Shown piece after piece: positions 1 through 11,504 of a DNA stretch of 64,000 bases (positions are counted from its first letter, which is position 1; every line of letters starts with the position of its first letter). This DNA is from Apostichopus japonicus (taxonomy: Eukaryota; Echinodermata; Holothuroidea; Aspidochirotida; Stichopodidae). Made by a program: the position numbers and the translations under genes. The notes under the pieces were generated by a model. That model saw only the letters and a list, made by a program, of their open reading frames with translations, did no database searches and had not been told where the DNA came from. The stretch is from assembly GCF_037975245.1 (NCBI RefSeq), contig NC_092583.1, positions 4,437,264 to 4,501,263 on the forward strand, in the 5' to 3' direction.

Positions 1-101
1 GGCAGACTGCTGTGGCTGCTATGCTGAGAGAACGGATGATCTGGTGGTCCTCCCATCATCTGCTGGCTGCCCATCATCTGATCGGACGGTAGGTCCAGCG
101 G
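1..101 (-). CDS. CTNNB1: Beta-catenin exon: C-terminal tail, truncated by the window
   Basis: After acceptor GATGTCGTAG the frame reads [18 protein letters not shown] and is rich in Gln, Met, His and Ser, as expected for the poorly conserved tail. It joins the previous exon in phase 0. The remaining tail and the stop codon lie beyond position 1. Confidence 0.8.
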
Positions 102-3100
102 CTACGACATCAAAATGAAAGGGGGGGACAAAAGTTAATGCATGCCGGGAAAACATAACAAAATGAATATGAAACTCAAAACAATTTTCTAATGTATGCT
201 GCTCAAGTATGTTAAAGTTAAGAGGGCCTGACGTTTTTTCAATCCTAGCAGGATCTTCTTTTAGGGGATAACTGAAACGCAAACAGATTAAAGGGCATGC
301 ATCTCTTTCATTTTACCGTCCTTTGAAACGCAAACAGATTAAAGGGCATGCACCGCTTTCATTCTACTGTCCTTTGAAACGCAAACAGATTAAAGGGCAT
401 TCATCTCTTTCATTTCACCATCCTTTAGCTCAGGTCTCATTTTGTTCTTTTTGTGGTTCTATGGTACAATTTTGCTATCTGTTCATCAGTCTCTTGTAAA
501 TGTCCTTTACCTGTTTCTCAATTCAGTTAGCCTCTGAAGAAGCTCCTGCTAGGATCTAAACATCAGGACCTCTTACTTTCACATATTTATGCTTAAGTAC
601 ATAGGCAAACTACACAACTGATGCTGAAGCTGTTAACACATGGATATGCCAAGAAAGCTCCACGCGCCACCCCCAACATTCTAATGTCCACAGGTGTTGC
701 TGAAACTGTAGGAAATCAAAGCATTTGGCCTGGTGTAAGTCACTGGCATTCAGATCAGGAAAATATTCACTGCATACAGATTTCAAATTTCCAGTCTTTG
801 GGAAAACGTTACATTAATATCCAGTTGTCATTTAGCCTTTGAAGAAGATACTGCTAGGATTGAAACATCAGACCAACTTACTTTCACACATTCTCCTACA
901 CAGGCTCTCCAGTGGATAAGCAGTTTGCTAACAGTTTTATTTTATTTTGACATTAATATGCAGACAGTGATTCCTCACACATTCCTCACTGCTGGCATAG
1001 GGGTCTTGGCTTGTAACTGACACACAGGGACTATAACTAATGTTACATTATCTTACGACTGGCAACAACTTTTGCATCACCTTAAAATTAAAAACGTCAA
1101 GCTTTTCAAATTTCCAAATAGGAAACCTTGTGAAAGTTGGCAGGTCTACTGTGCACTATTACAGTAACCTATTGCAGCCTACAAATAAGAGTTATTTGTT
1201 ATGCAGTCTATGCCGTGTCCTACATCTTACCTCTCCCCAGGGGGCTGTATCTCCTCTGAAGAGGGAGTTGCCAATCTCCTGCGAGATCCGCTTCTTGTAG
1301 TTGCCAGCCTTGTCATCCGACATTCTGTAGAGGACGGCAGCAGCATAGGTACCTAAAGAACAAACAGAGAGTGACAGGCACGTAAAATTAAGTTTCCTAC
1401 TCTGTTCGACGACGGGACAAAAAAATTATCCAGTTGTTTACGAACACCTGCTGATAAAAAAATCAAGGAGCCCCTCCTGTGATAATAGGTCTGTGGTAAA
1501 ACATTACAAAGGCCAGGATGCAGTTGCCCAAAACAAAGACATGCTCCTTACTTGAAAACCCTGCTATTTCTCCTCAAGATATATCATATTAAAAAAAATT
1601 GATTACATGTTCTTTTTCTAGTGTCAAAGTGAAAGAGTGATAAGTAGCAAAGTTAATACATCATTCAAATTCGGTTCTAGTTTGCAATCCAGTTACACCA
1701 AAGGATAAGATAATGACAACTCAGACCCCCAAAAAATCCACCACATTAGGAAAATTATCATAAACACAAGCACAGTTCACCCTCTCTGAGGGTCTGAATG
1801 CACTTGGCCCATTTTGTGACAAAATCATCATAATTTCCTTAATAATACTGTTTGTGTAACAGGTCATAGTCAATTACTCCCCCCACCTGCACCCCCCACC
1901 TGCACCCCCACCACCCCCCCTCTCTCTAAGTGTCGGAGTTCTCAATCTTGAAATCTTAAAATTGAGAAATTTAAAGAAAATTTGCCTTCGATGGGAGAAC
2001 TGTTAATACTTACTGACTCCTTCGTTTCGAGAGTGAAGCAACTCCGTCAGGGGTGCGGTGGCCCCCTCTTGCTCAATCATTTCAGCCCCTTCCTTATCCT
2101 GGGAGATCTCACAGAGCACACCGGCAGCAACACGTTGGATGTTGTGCATGGTGGAGAACAGAAGCTGAAACGGGAAGGTATTGCAGAAATGGCATTCATT
2201 TCATAGAAATAACAAAAATAGAAGAGTGCAGAACCTCATCAACATTGTTACGTACATCACCATCAAGTCAACGACCATCTTTGATATTAGTCGCCCAAAT
2301 TTTTTTTAAACTTTTTAAACGCTGATTATTTTAAAATGGATCTGTTGAGTTACAGAAAGAGTCTTAACATGGAATAGCAATGTGTAAGACAACCATGAAT
2401 AGCTAGTTGTTTGGCAGTGTTTAGCAAACTACATTTCCTTCAAGAAACCAAACACTATTGCAATTGTCCCAGAAACAACCACCGAGGTACACCACAGGAA
2501 TTCAATCCCACTTTCCATTACATCCATTCAACATACTTATGAACATAAGAACATTTCTGAGAACCTCTTCTGAGTTTTGGTTAGAAACAAAACTCCACCA
2601 AAGGTGTTAAATTTATTGAAACAATCCAATAAATGCTGTTCATTCTCACCTGGACAAAGACAGGTATGCAAGGTAAACTCCTGATGATGGTCCTGTTGTG
2701 GGCCTCACGGGCCAGTACCTGTAGAGCTCCCGTGGTTCCCTCCACGATCTCTTCCATTCGGACCCCGTCGTAGCCCGGTGCCTGACTGCCGTTGTTGCCC
2801 ATGGAGGTGTGCCTCTGGGTGTCCTGGTGGGCCCTCATCAGCAACTGGCTCAGCCGGGTGATGGTGTCTTGCTCTCGTAAGGGGGCATGGTTAGCGGCAC
2901 AGAGGGCCAAGTTACGGATGGTTCCCACGGTAGCCTACATTTCAGAACGAAATATGTATTTATTATATTTTTTTAAGTTTGTAAATGTGGACAACAAGGT
3001 GCTGCGTCTGTTAGTTTCCTCAAACATCCTCTTTAATTGATGTCACAGAAATTCTTCAAACTACTAGGATAACGCATGCTTTCTTACCAAAAGGGTTTTC

Positions 3101-6100
3101 CATTTCAAACAATCTGATGTCCAGTGCGACCAGGATTTCGAGTCTTTTTACCTTCCCGTTTCCACTCCATGTCTCATCTTGAAACCATATGTACCAGAAA
3201 CTGTGATTAACAGCACTTTTAACTAATTTTTAGAACATTGATATTTCAGACAAATATTTACAACTACTAGTTATTCTATCCAACTACAAACCAAAGAAAA
3301 CAGAGTAATAAAAATTTCTTGGGTGCAGAAATCAAATCAAACATAAGCCAATCATGGGGAGTTCTGTGGCCTCATTATTAAACTTACTCAAACCTTTTAG
3401 TGTACAAACAAAGGAATATCAAAACCTCATCTTTCTACCGAGCTATTTGGAGGAGATATTCTTTTGCTTGAGTACTAAGTGTGATGATGACAATGGGGGT
3501 CCAATCCCTCTTCACTAGATATAGGATGGTCAAAGAATGGTATTTATGTGAGGAATACAGTCAAAACATGGCTTTGCAAAATTCCAAATTTCTCTCTATT
3601 TGATATATCAGTCTTCCCGACCATTCTGGATAAATTAGTTCAAAGCCTACCTTGATGAGAGGCCATCTGGATGGAGGATGCAGCAACTTGACAATGACTG
3701 GAATGCCGTAGGCATGTCGCACTGCATTCTGGGCCAGTTCCGCTTCGTTGTGGCGGCTGGTCAAATGACGCAGTGCGCAGACCTAACAGAACAGAACAGA
3801 CAAGGAGGCAAATTTCAGAAAAAAATATCTTTGAAAATATGGCAATCATCTTCCACCATCTTAATACTCATACTCTGAAGGCTTTATCTTGTAATCCCTG
3901 AACAGTTCTTGACTTGCAAGAGCATAAATAGAGCAAGTAAATAAGATCAATTTAGAAAAGTTTCAAAAGCAGATAAGGGATGATGAAGATTTTGTCATTT
4001 GTCAGAATTTCTTTTTTATTAGAGAAAAGCCAATATTGAGTAGACCAAACAATATTGGCAAATTGAATGATAATACTCTTAAGGAGGGATAACTGGAGCT
4101 CTCAGTTTTTTAGGGTGGACAGGGTATAATTTATTGTTCATATTTGTTCAGCAGCTTTCAAGGCCCTGCATTTTGTCTCGTATAGAAGACCGTTTCCGTT
4201 GTACAAAGACTGTTAAACATATGTGCACCTGTATAGCAATTTTTCCCATTGTGCACAGCCATTTTGTGATGCAATACAGGATAAATTATGCCCTGGGATG
4301 TTATTCAAATAATGTACATTATTATATATGTTATAAACATATTACTATATCGTTCTCTTCGATATTCCATTACAACGGCTTCGGACATTCGTTCAAGTTG
4401 GCACTAGGCTGAAGATACTCACTGCAGGTTCGGTGATGTCCTCCCGGTCGCCGGCTTTGATGATGGTCTGGATGAGGGCCTCGATGCCGCCCACCTGGCA
4501 GACGGTTATCTTGTTATTGCTGTTATTACAGGTCAGGTTCGAGAGGATGCCGCAGGCGCAGGTGACAATGTTGATATCGTTGGACGCGAGGAGCTGAACC
4601 AGCATCTGCAACAGTCCATTGAGGTCATCGACCTTGGTAGCAGCATCAGAGAGATTTCGAAGTGTCCACAGACAGTTCTGGACCAAGCGGTTGCTCTGGT
4701 GACCCAAGTGGAGTCCCAAAGCAGCCATACCTCCTGTGAAGAGACATTAAATACTGGGGATTAGTACCAATAAAGAAACTCTAAAGAGCATAGTTGAAAC
4801 TAAAGACAACGAGAAATGATTGTCCGATGATGCCAAAATTTTATTAATAATTTGAAGTCATTTTCCGAGATGTATTTTGCAGTAGAATATACAGTTTGTT
4901 GACAGTATTTCCTCTCATTGATGTATCAGAATCAGTCGATTAATGAAATCTTCTTCACTGACAGATCTGATTAACACAAGCGGTCCCATCACTATCAGCA
5001 GACACTCTCCATGAAAAAGACAATGCACACATTTCCTGCTATCTCTAAAACTGCTAAAACCAAATAACAACAGAGTACTGCCAAATTTGTTTCAGAATGA
5101 TGTAAACAATCCCGTATGAAATTCATCTCATCATTCCTGGAGAAGTTACCATCGACGGACAATTTTGACAATGTTTTACACACATAGATAGCTCATCGTG
5201 TTACTCACCGGCTTCTACGATGGCAGGTTTGTTGCTCTGACAGACGGAGAGCACCTTCAGGACTCGACTGGTCGTCCAGAGAAGCTTCTCGTAGGTGTAC
5301 GTGTGCATGATGCGGACCAGATGGGCCGGACCACCACTCGCGAGAATGATGAGCTGAAAGGTAATAAGCAAAGTCACTTGAGTTCCATAGTTCCATTTAG
5401 TGACTATGGGTTTATATTTTAGAACACTAAACCATATTATCCTCCCAAAGGTTTCATATTTCATGGGATATCATACAAGAACCTTGTACACACCAATGCT
5501 CACGTCAAAGGTTAGGATTTTTACATGACTTCCAAAACAGGATTTTGATAAAGGACGTGCAAAATGAAATTAACATGAAAAGCAACTTACGAAGCAAGAC
5601 AGTTCTTCAACCTGTTAGTATCATATTGACACAAACTGCATACAACAACCCTTTTAACATTGATATATGGATCATCAGAGAGAAGGCATGAACTGTCACG
5701 AACAGCACAAACCACACAGGTACTAAAATGATTCAAGACTTCACCTAAATGTTCTACTTAAGCCATGGTTTCCCTAACTTTTTCCCCCAACGAACCCCAT
5801 ACGGATGTCAGAGTTGTCCACGAACCCCCAACTTTTTGAGACACGATCTGAGTCATTATTATACTATAATACACATAACAGTGTTTCGTAAAAGTTCCTA
5901 GTGTAGAGTTTGTCGATAGGTATGACTTTTGTACATTACTAAATTATATCATGAATCAGATTTTACTTCAACAAAAAGTACTCTGGTTTTGACTTTCAGA
6001 ACGTCTCACGAACCCCCTGGGATGGACTCACGCACCCCCTGTGGGGTTCATGCACCCCAGTTAGGGAACCCCTGACTTAAGCAGTGCTTTAATCTAGAAG

Positions 6101-9100
6101 ACCCTCCTCCACACAGCAAATACGAAAACTGCAACATCTCTTTGAGTTAATCCAGAAGGAAATCAACTTAATCACCGAACACACAGCAACGAGACTCGTT
6201 TAAAGTACCACTGCCTTCAGTACCTCCCGAGAAACTTACTTTGCTCTCCTGGTTACCGTAGGCTAGAATCTGGAGACAATCTGTGGTTATGGCCAAGAAT
6301 TTCACGTTGTTCCTCTCGAGCAGCATGACCATCTTCTGGAGGCCACCGGCCAGACGTACGGCCATCTTGGCTCCCTCCTGGTGGAGGAGCAGGTTGTGGA
6401 GGGTGGTGATGGCATAGAATAAGACAGACTCTGTGTTGGAACTGTGCGACGAGAACGGGAGAAGGAACACGTTAAAAGTCGTTGGAACAGAAATGCTGTC
6501 GCGATCATTAGTACTTTCCATTGTAAACCATTATATATAGTACTTAGATGATGAAAACAATAAAAATAAGAAGTGAATGTCAACACTGACGTACATGACA
6601 CAAGTCCCAACTGGATTGTACTTTTCACAAGATAAATCATCCAACCAAGAAAGCTCACTGTGGTTGGGAGACAGGAACTGGGCAGCAAAACTAAGCTCAT
6701 CCTGAATATCCAACCCCCCCCCCCCATGTTGCATCTGACTGCCCGGTGCAGCAAAAATTACCAAACTCTTTTTTTACCAAAACAAAAATTACCAAACCAA
6801 AAATTACCAAAGTATGACAAAACATTTGAAACTAATCAAACTAATACACTCATAGGTTTGAGTCATCACATAAATGTTTTAGTAGGAGGCAACAAATTTA
6901 TTCCATCAAAACTGCGGAAAGTTTTGTCACTCGAACATTTATGCAATATTATTACACAAGTCACCTAAGGACAACCCAGAGATTTGCAAACATATTTCAC
7001 AATTCCTTTCATACTGTGTGGAAAAGAAATTTGATCAATGAACCCTGTTAATAACCAGATTTTTGTATAAAAATGTCAAAAATTTAAACGATAATACAAA
7101 GAGCCTCTGAAGAGCACCCACTAATAGCTTATTCATACGTTCCTTCATGCGTTCCTTCTGTACATCCCACTATATGCAATCACTCTCCCACTATATACTT
7201 ACTAATGCACATTTCATACCACTGCTTTTAGCTTATTTCTTCTTAAGGAATATGGCCCAATCAAGTAGTAGCATAGCATGATCGCTGCATGACAATATCA
7301 ACTTTTGTCTCTTTTTTTGTCAACTTTTTGAAATCTTTCATTCATGCATTTGTACAGAGCGAGTTACATATTGCAAACATATCCAGCTGCAATGCGGGCA
7401 ATAATTATTATTCCGAGAATCTAAAGATGACTTCTAATTCAACGCAAGGGCCCTCAGAGCCAACCCCAGTTGTTAAAAAGTTGCAAAATTAACTAGTTTA
7501 AAATTTGAGTGTCAGTTAAAGAATGCCCGAATCTCACCTGAGGAGCTTGACCAGTGCTGGGATACCACCACTCTTGAAGATGGACAGGAGTCCCGCCCGA
7601 TGGTGCGACAGGTTGTGCAAGGTACCCACGGCACAGCGCATGGTCTCGATGTCGTTAGAGTTGGACATGGCACGGACCAAAGCTGCCACCATCTGTGGTG
7701 AGTTGATGATTGCCAGTCGGCTGGCTTCCTTCTTGGACAACTGGTGGACGACCATGGCAGCCTGGCCTACTACCACCTATGAACAGACAAAGATATCATG
7801 ACAAATACCATGATAACAACTACACAAGCAGAGATGAGGTTCTATCGACCTCCATGCTGGCCTGGGCCCACTACCACCAAATGAATAGACACAAAGATAA
7901 TTGTAACATAACAATGCAACAAGAACATACACAATATCTATCTTCACATCAGGCTTGGCCATGTCCGTTTCTACATTTCTATAGGACAATAGTCTTGTCC
8001 CAGATACAGACAATACTGCAAATCTAAGTTTTCCCTTTCATTGTTACAACTTTGACGGTATTATGAGTGATACCTGTTTGGCTTATTCTTCAAGCTAAAA
8101 GGCTATAGAAAACAGTAGCAACTAATAAATTCATTGAATGAAAGTAAACTAGCCTTAACTACAACAGGAAACATGTTGCTCTTAACTGGGATGTTTAAAA
8201 TATCCTGTTAACAGATCTATAAAATTTAATTGTCATTTTATTGTAAAACAGAACCCTGCAAATGCCTTTTAACTAGTTACAATGTATGACTACCATCGGC
8301 CTTTTCCCATACCTGATCCTCGTCGTTCAATAACTTTATCAAATCTGGAATGGCCTTCATAGCCAGCTCGGCATCATCCTGGTAATTAATGAGGTTGACC
8401 ACAGCATGTTTCAACATCTGCGATGGCTCAGAGAGCCTCTGGACAGCGGTTGGATGTGCAGGGTCAAACTGAGTCGATGGAATCTGCACCCCTTCGTCCA
8501 GTGTTTCGGGGAACATGGCAGCCCTGACCCTCTGAGACCTGGTTTGGTTCAGTTGTTGGTTCATATCTAAGTTAAAGAAAACCAAGAGCATGTCAGTGAC
8601 TCGAACCGTCTCTTCTTCACGACAAATTGTTCAAACATGTCTGAATCGTTCAATGGATTCCTGTAATTTTATCCCCGTCTGAGAAACATTGTGTCAGCGT
8701 TAACTTGCTGCAACACTCGCCAAATTCTGGATCTATGAAATAGCCAGATCGGAAATCTTTTTGACACATCAAAACCATCATCTTTTTTACCTCACTTCTT
8801 CACCCTTTTTAACTGCTCTCCTGCAAACTCTAGCACTCCTATTGCAACATGCTGGTACCCCTCTTAGCACCTATCCTCTCATGGTTTACACTGCTGCACT
8901 TCCAATATCCTCCCCAGTCCCAGTTGACTGTTTCTCAATGGATCAATTAATCAGGAATTATCTTGGGTACCATCCACTTCTTAGGTCTACGGTCTAAATT
9001 TCATTTAACCCAACATGGATAAGACTTAGACTGTTGTCACTAGTGTCCTTGCAACAGTTTTATGAAAGGGACGTTATGAAGGATCATCAATGTTATCTTC

Positions 9101-10329
9101 CATTCTTACCATCCACTTGCTCTTGTGTGTAAGCAGTGCCATAACCTTGATCCCAATCAAACATCGCCTGGGCTTCCTGCGCCCCCATATCATCATCCTC
9201 GTGGTGACTTTTGCCTGTCACGGATGGTGTCTGCAGAGGAATGTAAACACAGTGTGCAATGTTAGCATAAATATTAGGCACTCCTTGGAACATGTATTTA
9301 AAGTTTTTAAAGAATTTTTAAATGAATTATGCAATAGTAGCACTTAATCCAGATGTGCACGGGACAAAATGTTGTATATATCAAGTTATGAAGTTTTTAG
9401 GAGACCAAAACAACAACTCTTGCTAACAAAATGGACCACAAAAAAAAAGAAAGATTCTCATAGTTCAGATCAAGTAATAACTGTTATATCACTCAACTTT
9501 ACCCTTGCCTATTATAGCCTATCCACACATATAGGTATGATGCTTAGGATCTTGAATTCATATGACTAGGGACTTGAAGAAAGCACACTCACATGAGATG
9601 TGGCACCGCTGTGAACTCCTGAATCCATTCCATAGTCCTGCTGCCACTCCATTGTGCTCTGCATAGGGTCCTGCTTGGGCAGGTCCGGCATACCAGCGTA
9701 GCTCTTTTGTTGATACTGGGAAAATAACGGAAACAGAAAATAGATGTCATCTAAAGTATCAACTACGGCAAAATAATCGACTGATAGGGCAAAAAAAGAG
9801 GATGCCATAAGAGAGAGAGGGCCATCTGTCAGTGAACTTCACAGACTTCTTATGAAGTGTGATTCTCTGTTTCAAACAAAGTGCTACAAACAGTACCAAG
9901 TTCCCAAAACTTAAGGAAGCAAGTTAACCTTACACACTTAATAGACATTTTAATACTCAATACAAAGCATACCAATAAACTCTAAAAATAATCCCTGCAT
10001 AGCTCGTGTGTTGAATACTGGAAAGCAACAATCAAGATATCTAAAGCAGCAACTCTAAAGCATCAACTCTAAAAGGTAATTGACTATCATACTTTATTAT
10101 TCACATGTCAAATGTGAAACCAATTATGGGAGAACCTTCAGCACTTAACTTTAAGCTTTTGCTTTCTTGTTCACTAATGGGCCTAAAGGTACTAGTTGAT
10201 TCGACTTTACTCCATCAGTCCCAAGAAAAAAGAGTAGCTAGTACAAATCCGTAGGCCTGATATCAAAAGTATGACCGTTGCTACTTACAGAAGTGTCCAT
10301 GGTGTTATTCTGTTATCTTCCCACTCTAT
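1..10329 (-). CDS. CTNNB1: Beta-catenin gene, 13 coding exons, 3' end cut off by the window edge
   Basis: Beta-catenin links cadherins to alpha-catenin at cell junctions and is the TCF/LEF co-activator of canonical Wnt signalling. The start is ATG at 10298-10300 in a strong context (ACACCATGG). Coding exons in transcript order are 10289-10300, 9593-9715, 9110-9230, 8313-8566, 7538-7776, 6240-6441, 5209-5353, 4423-4733, 3651-3782, 2650-2934, 2014-2164, 1231-1352 and 101-1. Every intron is GT-AG and every junction keeps frame. The 2,198 coding bases give 732 residues; vertebrate beta-catenin has 781, so roughly the last tenth is missing. The GSK3/beta-TrCP degron DSGVHS is at residues 35-40 and the priming serine equivalent to human S45 is at 48. 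The armadillo repeats begin in the 8313-8566 exon and run into the 1231-1352 exon. Motifs such as [19 protein letters not shown] and YEKLLW leave no doubt about the family. The orthologue is clear; only the 5' UTR and the 3' end are unknown. Confidence 0.96.
223..266 (-). repeat. Degraded retroelement piece with hammerhead-like core, copy 3
   Basis: On the minus strand this reads GAAGATCCTGCTAGGATTGA followed by ACGTCAGGCC. It is an inverted copy of the elements at 530 and 834. The ATCCT/AGGAT arms can form a 5-bp hairpin. It lies in the last beta-catenin intron seen here. Confidence 0.5.
274..426. repeat. Tandem repeat, 51-bp unit x 3
   Basis: Three near-identical units start at 274, 325 and 376, each beginning GAAACGCAAACAGATTAAAG. 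They sit directly beside the inverted retroelement piece at 223-266. Confidence 0.9.
530..590 (+). repeat. Degraded retroelement piece with hammerhead-like core, copy 1
   Basis: It contains CCTCTGAAGAAG, then a CTCCT/AGGAT stem with a GCT loop, then TAAACATCAGGACC and TTACTTTCACA. It is a close match to the copy at 834-889, about 304 bases downstream in the same orientation. Confidence 0.55.
834..895 (+). repeat. Degraded retroelement piece with hammerhead-like core, copy 2
   Basis: It contains CCTTTGAAGAAG, a stem-loop around GCT, then GAAACATCAGACC and TTACTTTCACA. The order matches copy 1. Confidence 0.55.
1231..1352 (-). CDS. CTNNB1: Beta-catenin exon: end of armadillo repeat 12 and helix C
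   Basis: This exon is 122 bases, with acceptor TTCTTTAG and donor GTAAGA. It encodes [14 protein letters not shown] and then [16 protein letters not shown], the region that begins the C-terminal transactivation tail. It ends in phase 0. Confidence 0.95.
2014..2164 (-). CDS. CTNNB1: Beta-catenin exon: armadillo repeats 11-12
   Basis: This exon is 151 bases, with acceptor TTTCAG and donor GTAAGT. It encodes [19 protein letters not shown] and [18 protein letters not shown] and ends in phase 1. Confidence 0.96.
2650..2934 (-). CDS. CTNNB1: Beta-catenin exon: armadillo repeats 10-11
   Basis: This exon is 285 bases, phase 0 at both ends, with acceptor AAATGTAG and donor GTGAGA. It encodes [19 protein letters not shown], then [20 protein letters not shown]. 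The loop between them ([12 protein letters not shown]) is longer than and different from the vertebrate loop. Confidence 0.96.
3651..3782 (-). CDS. CTNNB1: Beta-catenin exon: armadillo repeat 10
   Basis: This exon is 132 bases, phase 0 at both ends, with acceptor TTCTGTTAG and donor GTAGGC. It encodes [20 protein letters not shown] and [14 protein letters not shown]. Confidence 0.96.
4423..4733 (-). CDS. CTNNB1: Beta-catenin exon: armadillo repeats 7-9
   Basis: This exon is 311 bases, with acceptor CTTCACAG and donor GTGAGT. It encodes [39 protein letters not shown] and [10 protein letters not shown], the most diagnostic beta-catenin block in the window. It ends in phase 0. Confidence 0.97.
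5209..5353 (-). CDS. CTNNB1: Beta-catenin exon: armadillo repeats 5-6
   Basis: This exon is 145 bases, with acceptor TTACCTTTCAG and donor GTGAGT. It encodes [16 protein letters not shown] through [18 protein letters not shown], including the lysine (human K435) on the basic groove that binds TCF and cadherin tails. It ends in phase 1. Confidence 0.96.
5764..6074. mobile_element. hAT-type MITE, 311 bp, with 8-bp target duplication
   Basis: The left end is CATGGTTTCCCTAACT and the right end, reversed, is CAGGGGTTCCCTAACT. It is flanked on both sides by ACTTAAGC (5756-5763 and 6075-6082), a perfect 8-bp target duplication typical of hAT. It has no coding capacity. It lies in the beta-catenin intron between the exons at 5353 and 6240. 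Confidence 0.9.
6240..6441 (-). CDS. CTNNB1: Beta-catenin exon: armadillo repeats 3-5
   Basis: This exon is 202 bases, with acceptor GTCGCACAG and donor GTAAGT. It encodes [20 protein letters not shown] through [14 protein letters not shown]. It starts by completing the serine codon split after the previous exon and ends in phase 0. Confidence 0.96.
7538..7776 (-). CDS. CTNNB1: Beta-catenin exon: armadillo repeats 1-3
   Basis: This exon is 239 bases, with acceptor TGTTCATAG and donor GTGAGA. It encodes [20 protein letters not shown] through [20 protein letters not shown], very close to the human sequence. It ends in phase 2 within a serine codon. Confidence 0.96.
8313..8566 (-). CDS. CTNNB1: Beta-catenin exon: alpha-catenin-binding segment and start of armadillo repeat 1
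   Basis: This exon is 254 bases, with acceptor TTTAACTTAG and donor GTATGG. It encodes [18 protein letters not shown], the nearly invariant alpha-catenin-binding helix region, followed by [18 protein letters not shown], the first armadillo repeat. It completes a split aspartate codon from the previous exon and ends in phase 0. Confidence 0.95.
9110..9230 (-). CDS. CTNNB1: Beta-catenin exon: residues 46-86
   Basis: This exon is 121 bases, with acceptor CTCTGCAG and donor GTAAGA. It starts TPSVTGK, which contains the CK1 priming serine (human S45) and the lysine matching human K49. It then has an acidic stretch and ends with YTQEQVD, the sequence just before the alpha-catenin-binding segment. 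It ends in phase 1. Confidence 0.94.
9593..9715 (-). CDS. CTNNB1: Beta-catenin exon: N-terminal degron, residues 5-45
   Basis: This exon is 123 bases, phase 0 at both ends, with acceptor TTTTCCCAG and donor GTGAGT. It encodes the destruction-box phosphosites in [11 protein letters not shown]. The residue aligned with human T41 is serine here. The two serines of the beta-TrCP degron (human S33 and S37) are conserved. Confidence 0.95.
10289..10329 (-). CDS. CTNNB1: Beta-catenin start exon (5' UTR plus residues 1-4)
   Basis: An acceptor (TTTTTGCCACAG) precedes 10329, then about 29 bases of 5' UTR, then ATG GAC ACT TCT (MDTS), then donor GTAAGT at 10288-10283. The coding part is 10289-10300. The acceptor means a further non-coding exon lies upstream, to the right on the plus strand. 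Confidence 0.88.
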
Positions 10330-11504
10330 CTGTGGCAAAAATATATATATATACAAATGCATAATATAAAGATTACAGAAAGCTTAACAAATAAATTATT
10401 ATGTCTAAATAAGAGCAACACTTCTCTACACATCAGATCATAACTGCAAATGTACAATCAAATTTAGGTTTATGTAATACTAGTTTCTCAAAACCTTTCA
10501 CATAATTTTGACAATTTTTTTTGTTACATGAATCAGCAAGTCAAAATGTTATGTGACTTGATTATGGCATGTTTTTGATAGAGGGTTATTGTAGTTTTCC
10601 ATTTTGCGATCATTTGCCACTCTTTGGCATATTCATTTTCAAGTAAAGAGACTGGTTAAGCATGTTAATCATTGCACCTACAAGTATTCTTTAAGGTACC
10701 ATCCATGAAAATTTGTGTAACCTGAACAAATTATGCAATGTCAAAGTGGAAAACCTATGAGTTTCTGTACCTATGGTGCTTTCAGATTTACTTTGATTAT
10801 CTCTTTTAAGTCCAGTCCAACGATACTGGTCTATGTGATGTACCAGTACAGTCAGTAGCGTTCCTAGTATTTTTTGTTCAAATGACATCATAGTTGCATG
10901 GGGAGTGCTTAAGTACTGGACTCATTGGCTGGAGTCTTGAGTCACAGTGGGGAATTATTTTGTCATCCTAGTAGGAGTCACAGTGGTGAATGATAATTTT
11001 GCTAAGTCCTGGAGCATATTTAACCCCCAAAATTGAAAGATATAACTCATCGACACAATCACATCAAAGTGTGTACTGGCATCATGCGAACACCACAGGT
11101 GACTGACATGCGACTCATGGTTCCACTGTACAATTCCACCATACGAAAAAAGTTGCTTTGAGAAACATGTTAATAAGTTGCTTAAAATAGTTGGCATAGC
11201 TTTCGACAAACTTTGGACCTTTCAAAGATGTCTTCAATAATTACAGACAAACTTCTATGTATTACCTGTTCATGACAAATGGAGACCAACATTGTCTAAG
11301 TGATTGACTTAGGATTAGCCTGTAGGAAAATGGAGTTATGTTACGATGGTATATGTTAAAAATTTGTGATAGTAAGGCATTAATTTTCTTTTAAAGGATA
11401 GGCCTAGTGGTGATTTGCCAGAAACAGAAAGAATAATACCTTTAAAGGTCAAGACTTTAACTGCACAAAGCAAGCAAAAGTTTACATTATTGTTTATGTG
11501 TATC

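Noticed and set aside
4134-4412. 92-codon plus-strand frame in a beta-catenin intron
   Set aside because: Intron DNA with no coding character or splice support.
5801-6060. Possible exon with repeated ACGAACCCC blocks in a beta-catenin intron
   Set aside because: The segment lies wholly inside a hAT MITE with 8-bp target duplications, and the flanking coding exons join in frame without it.
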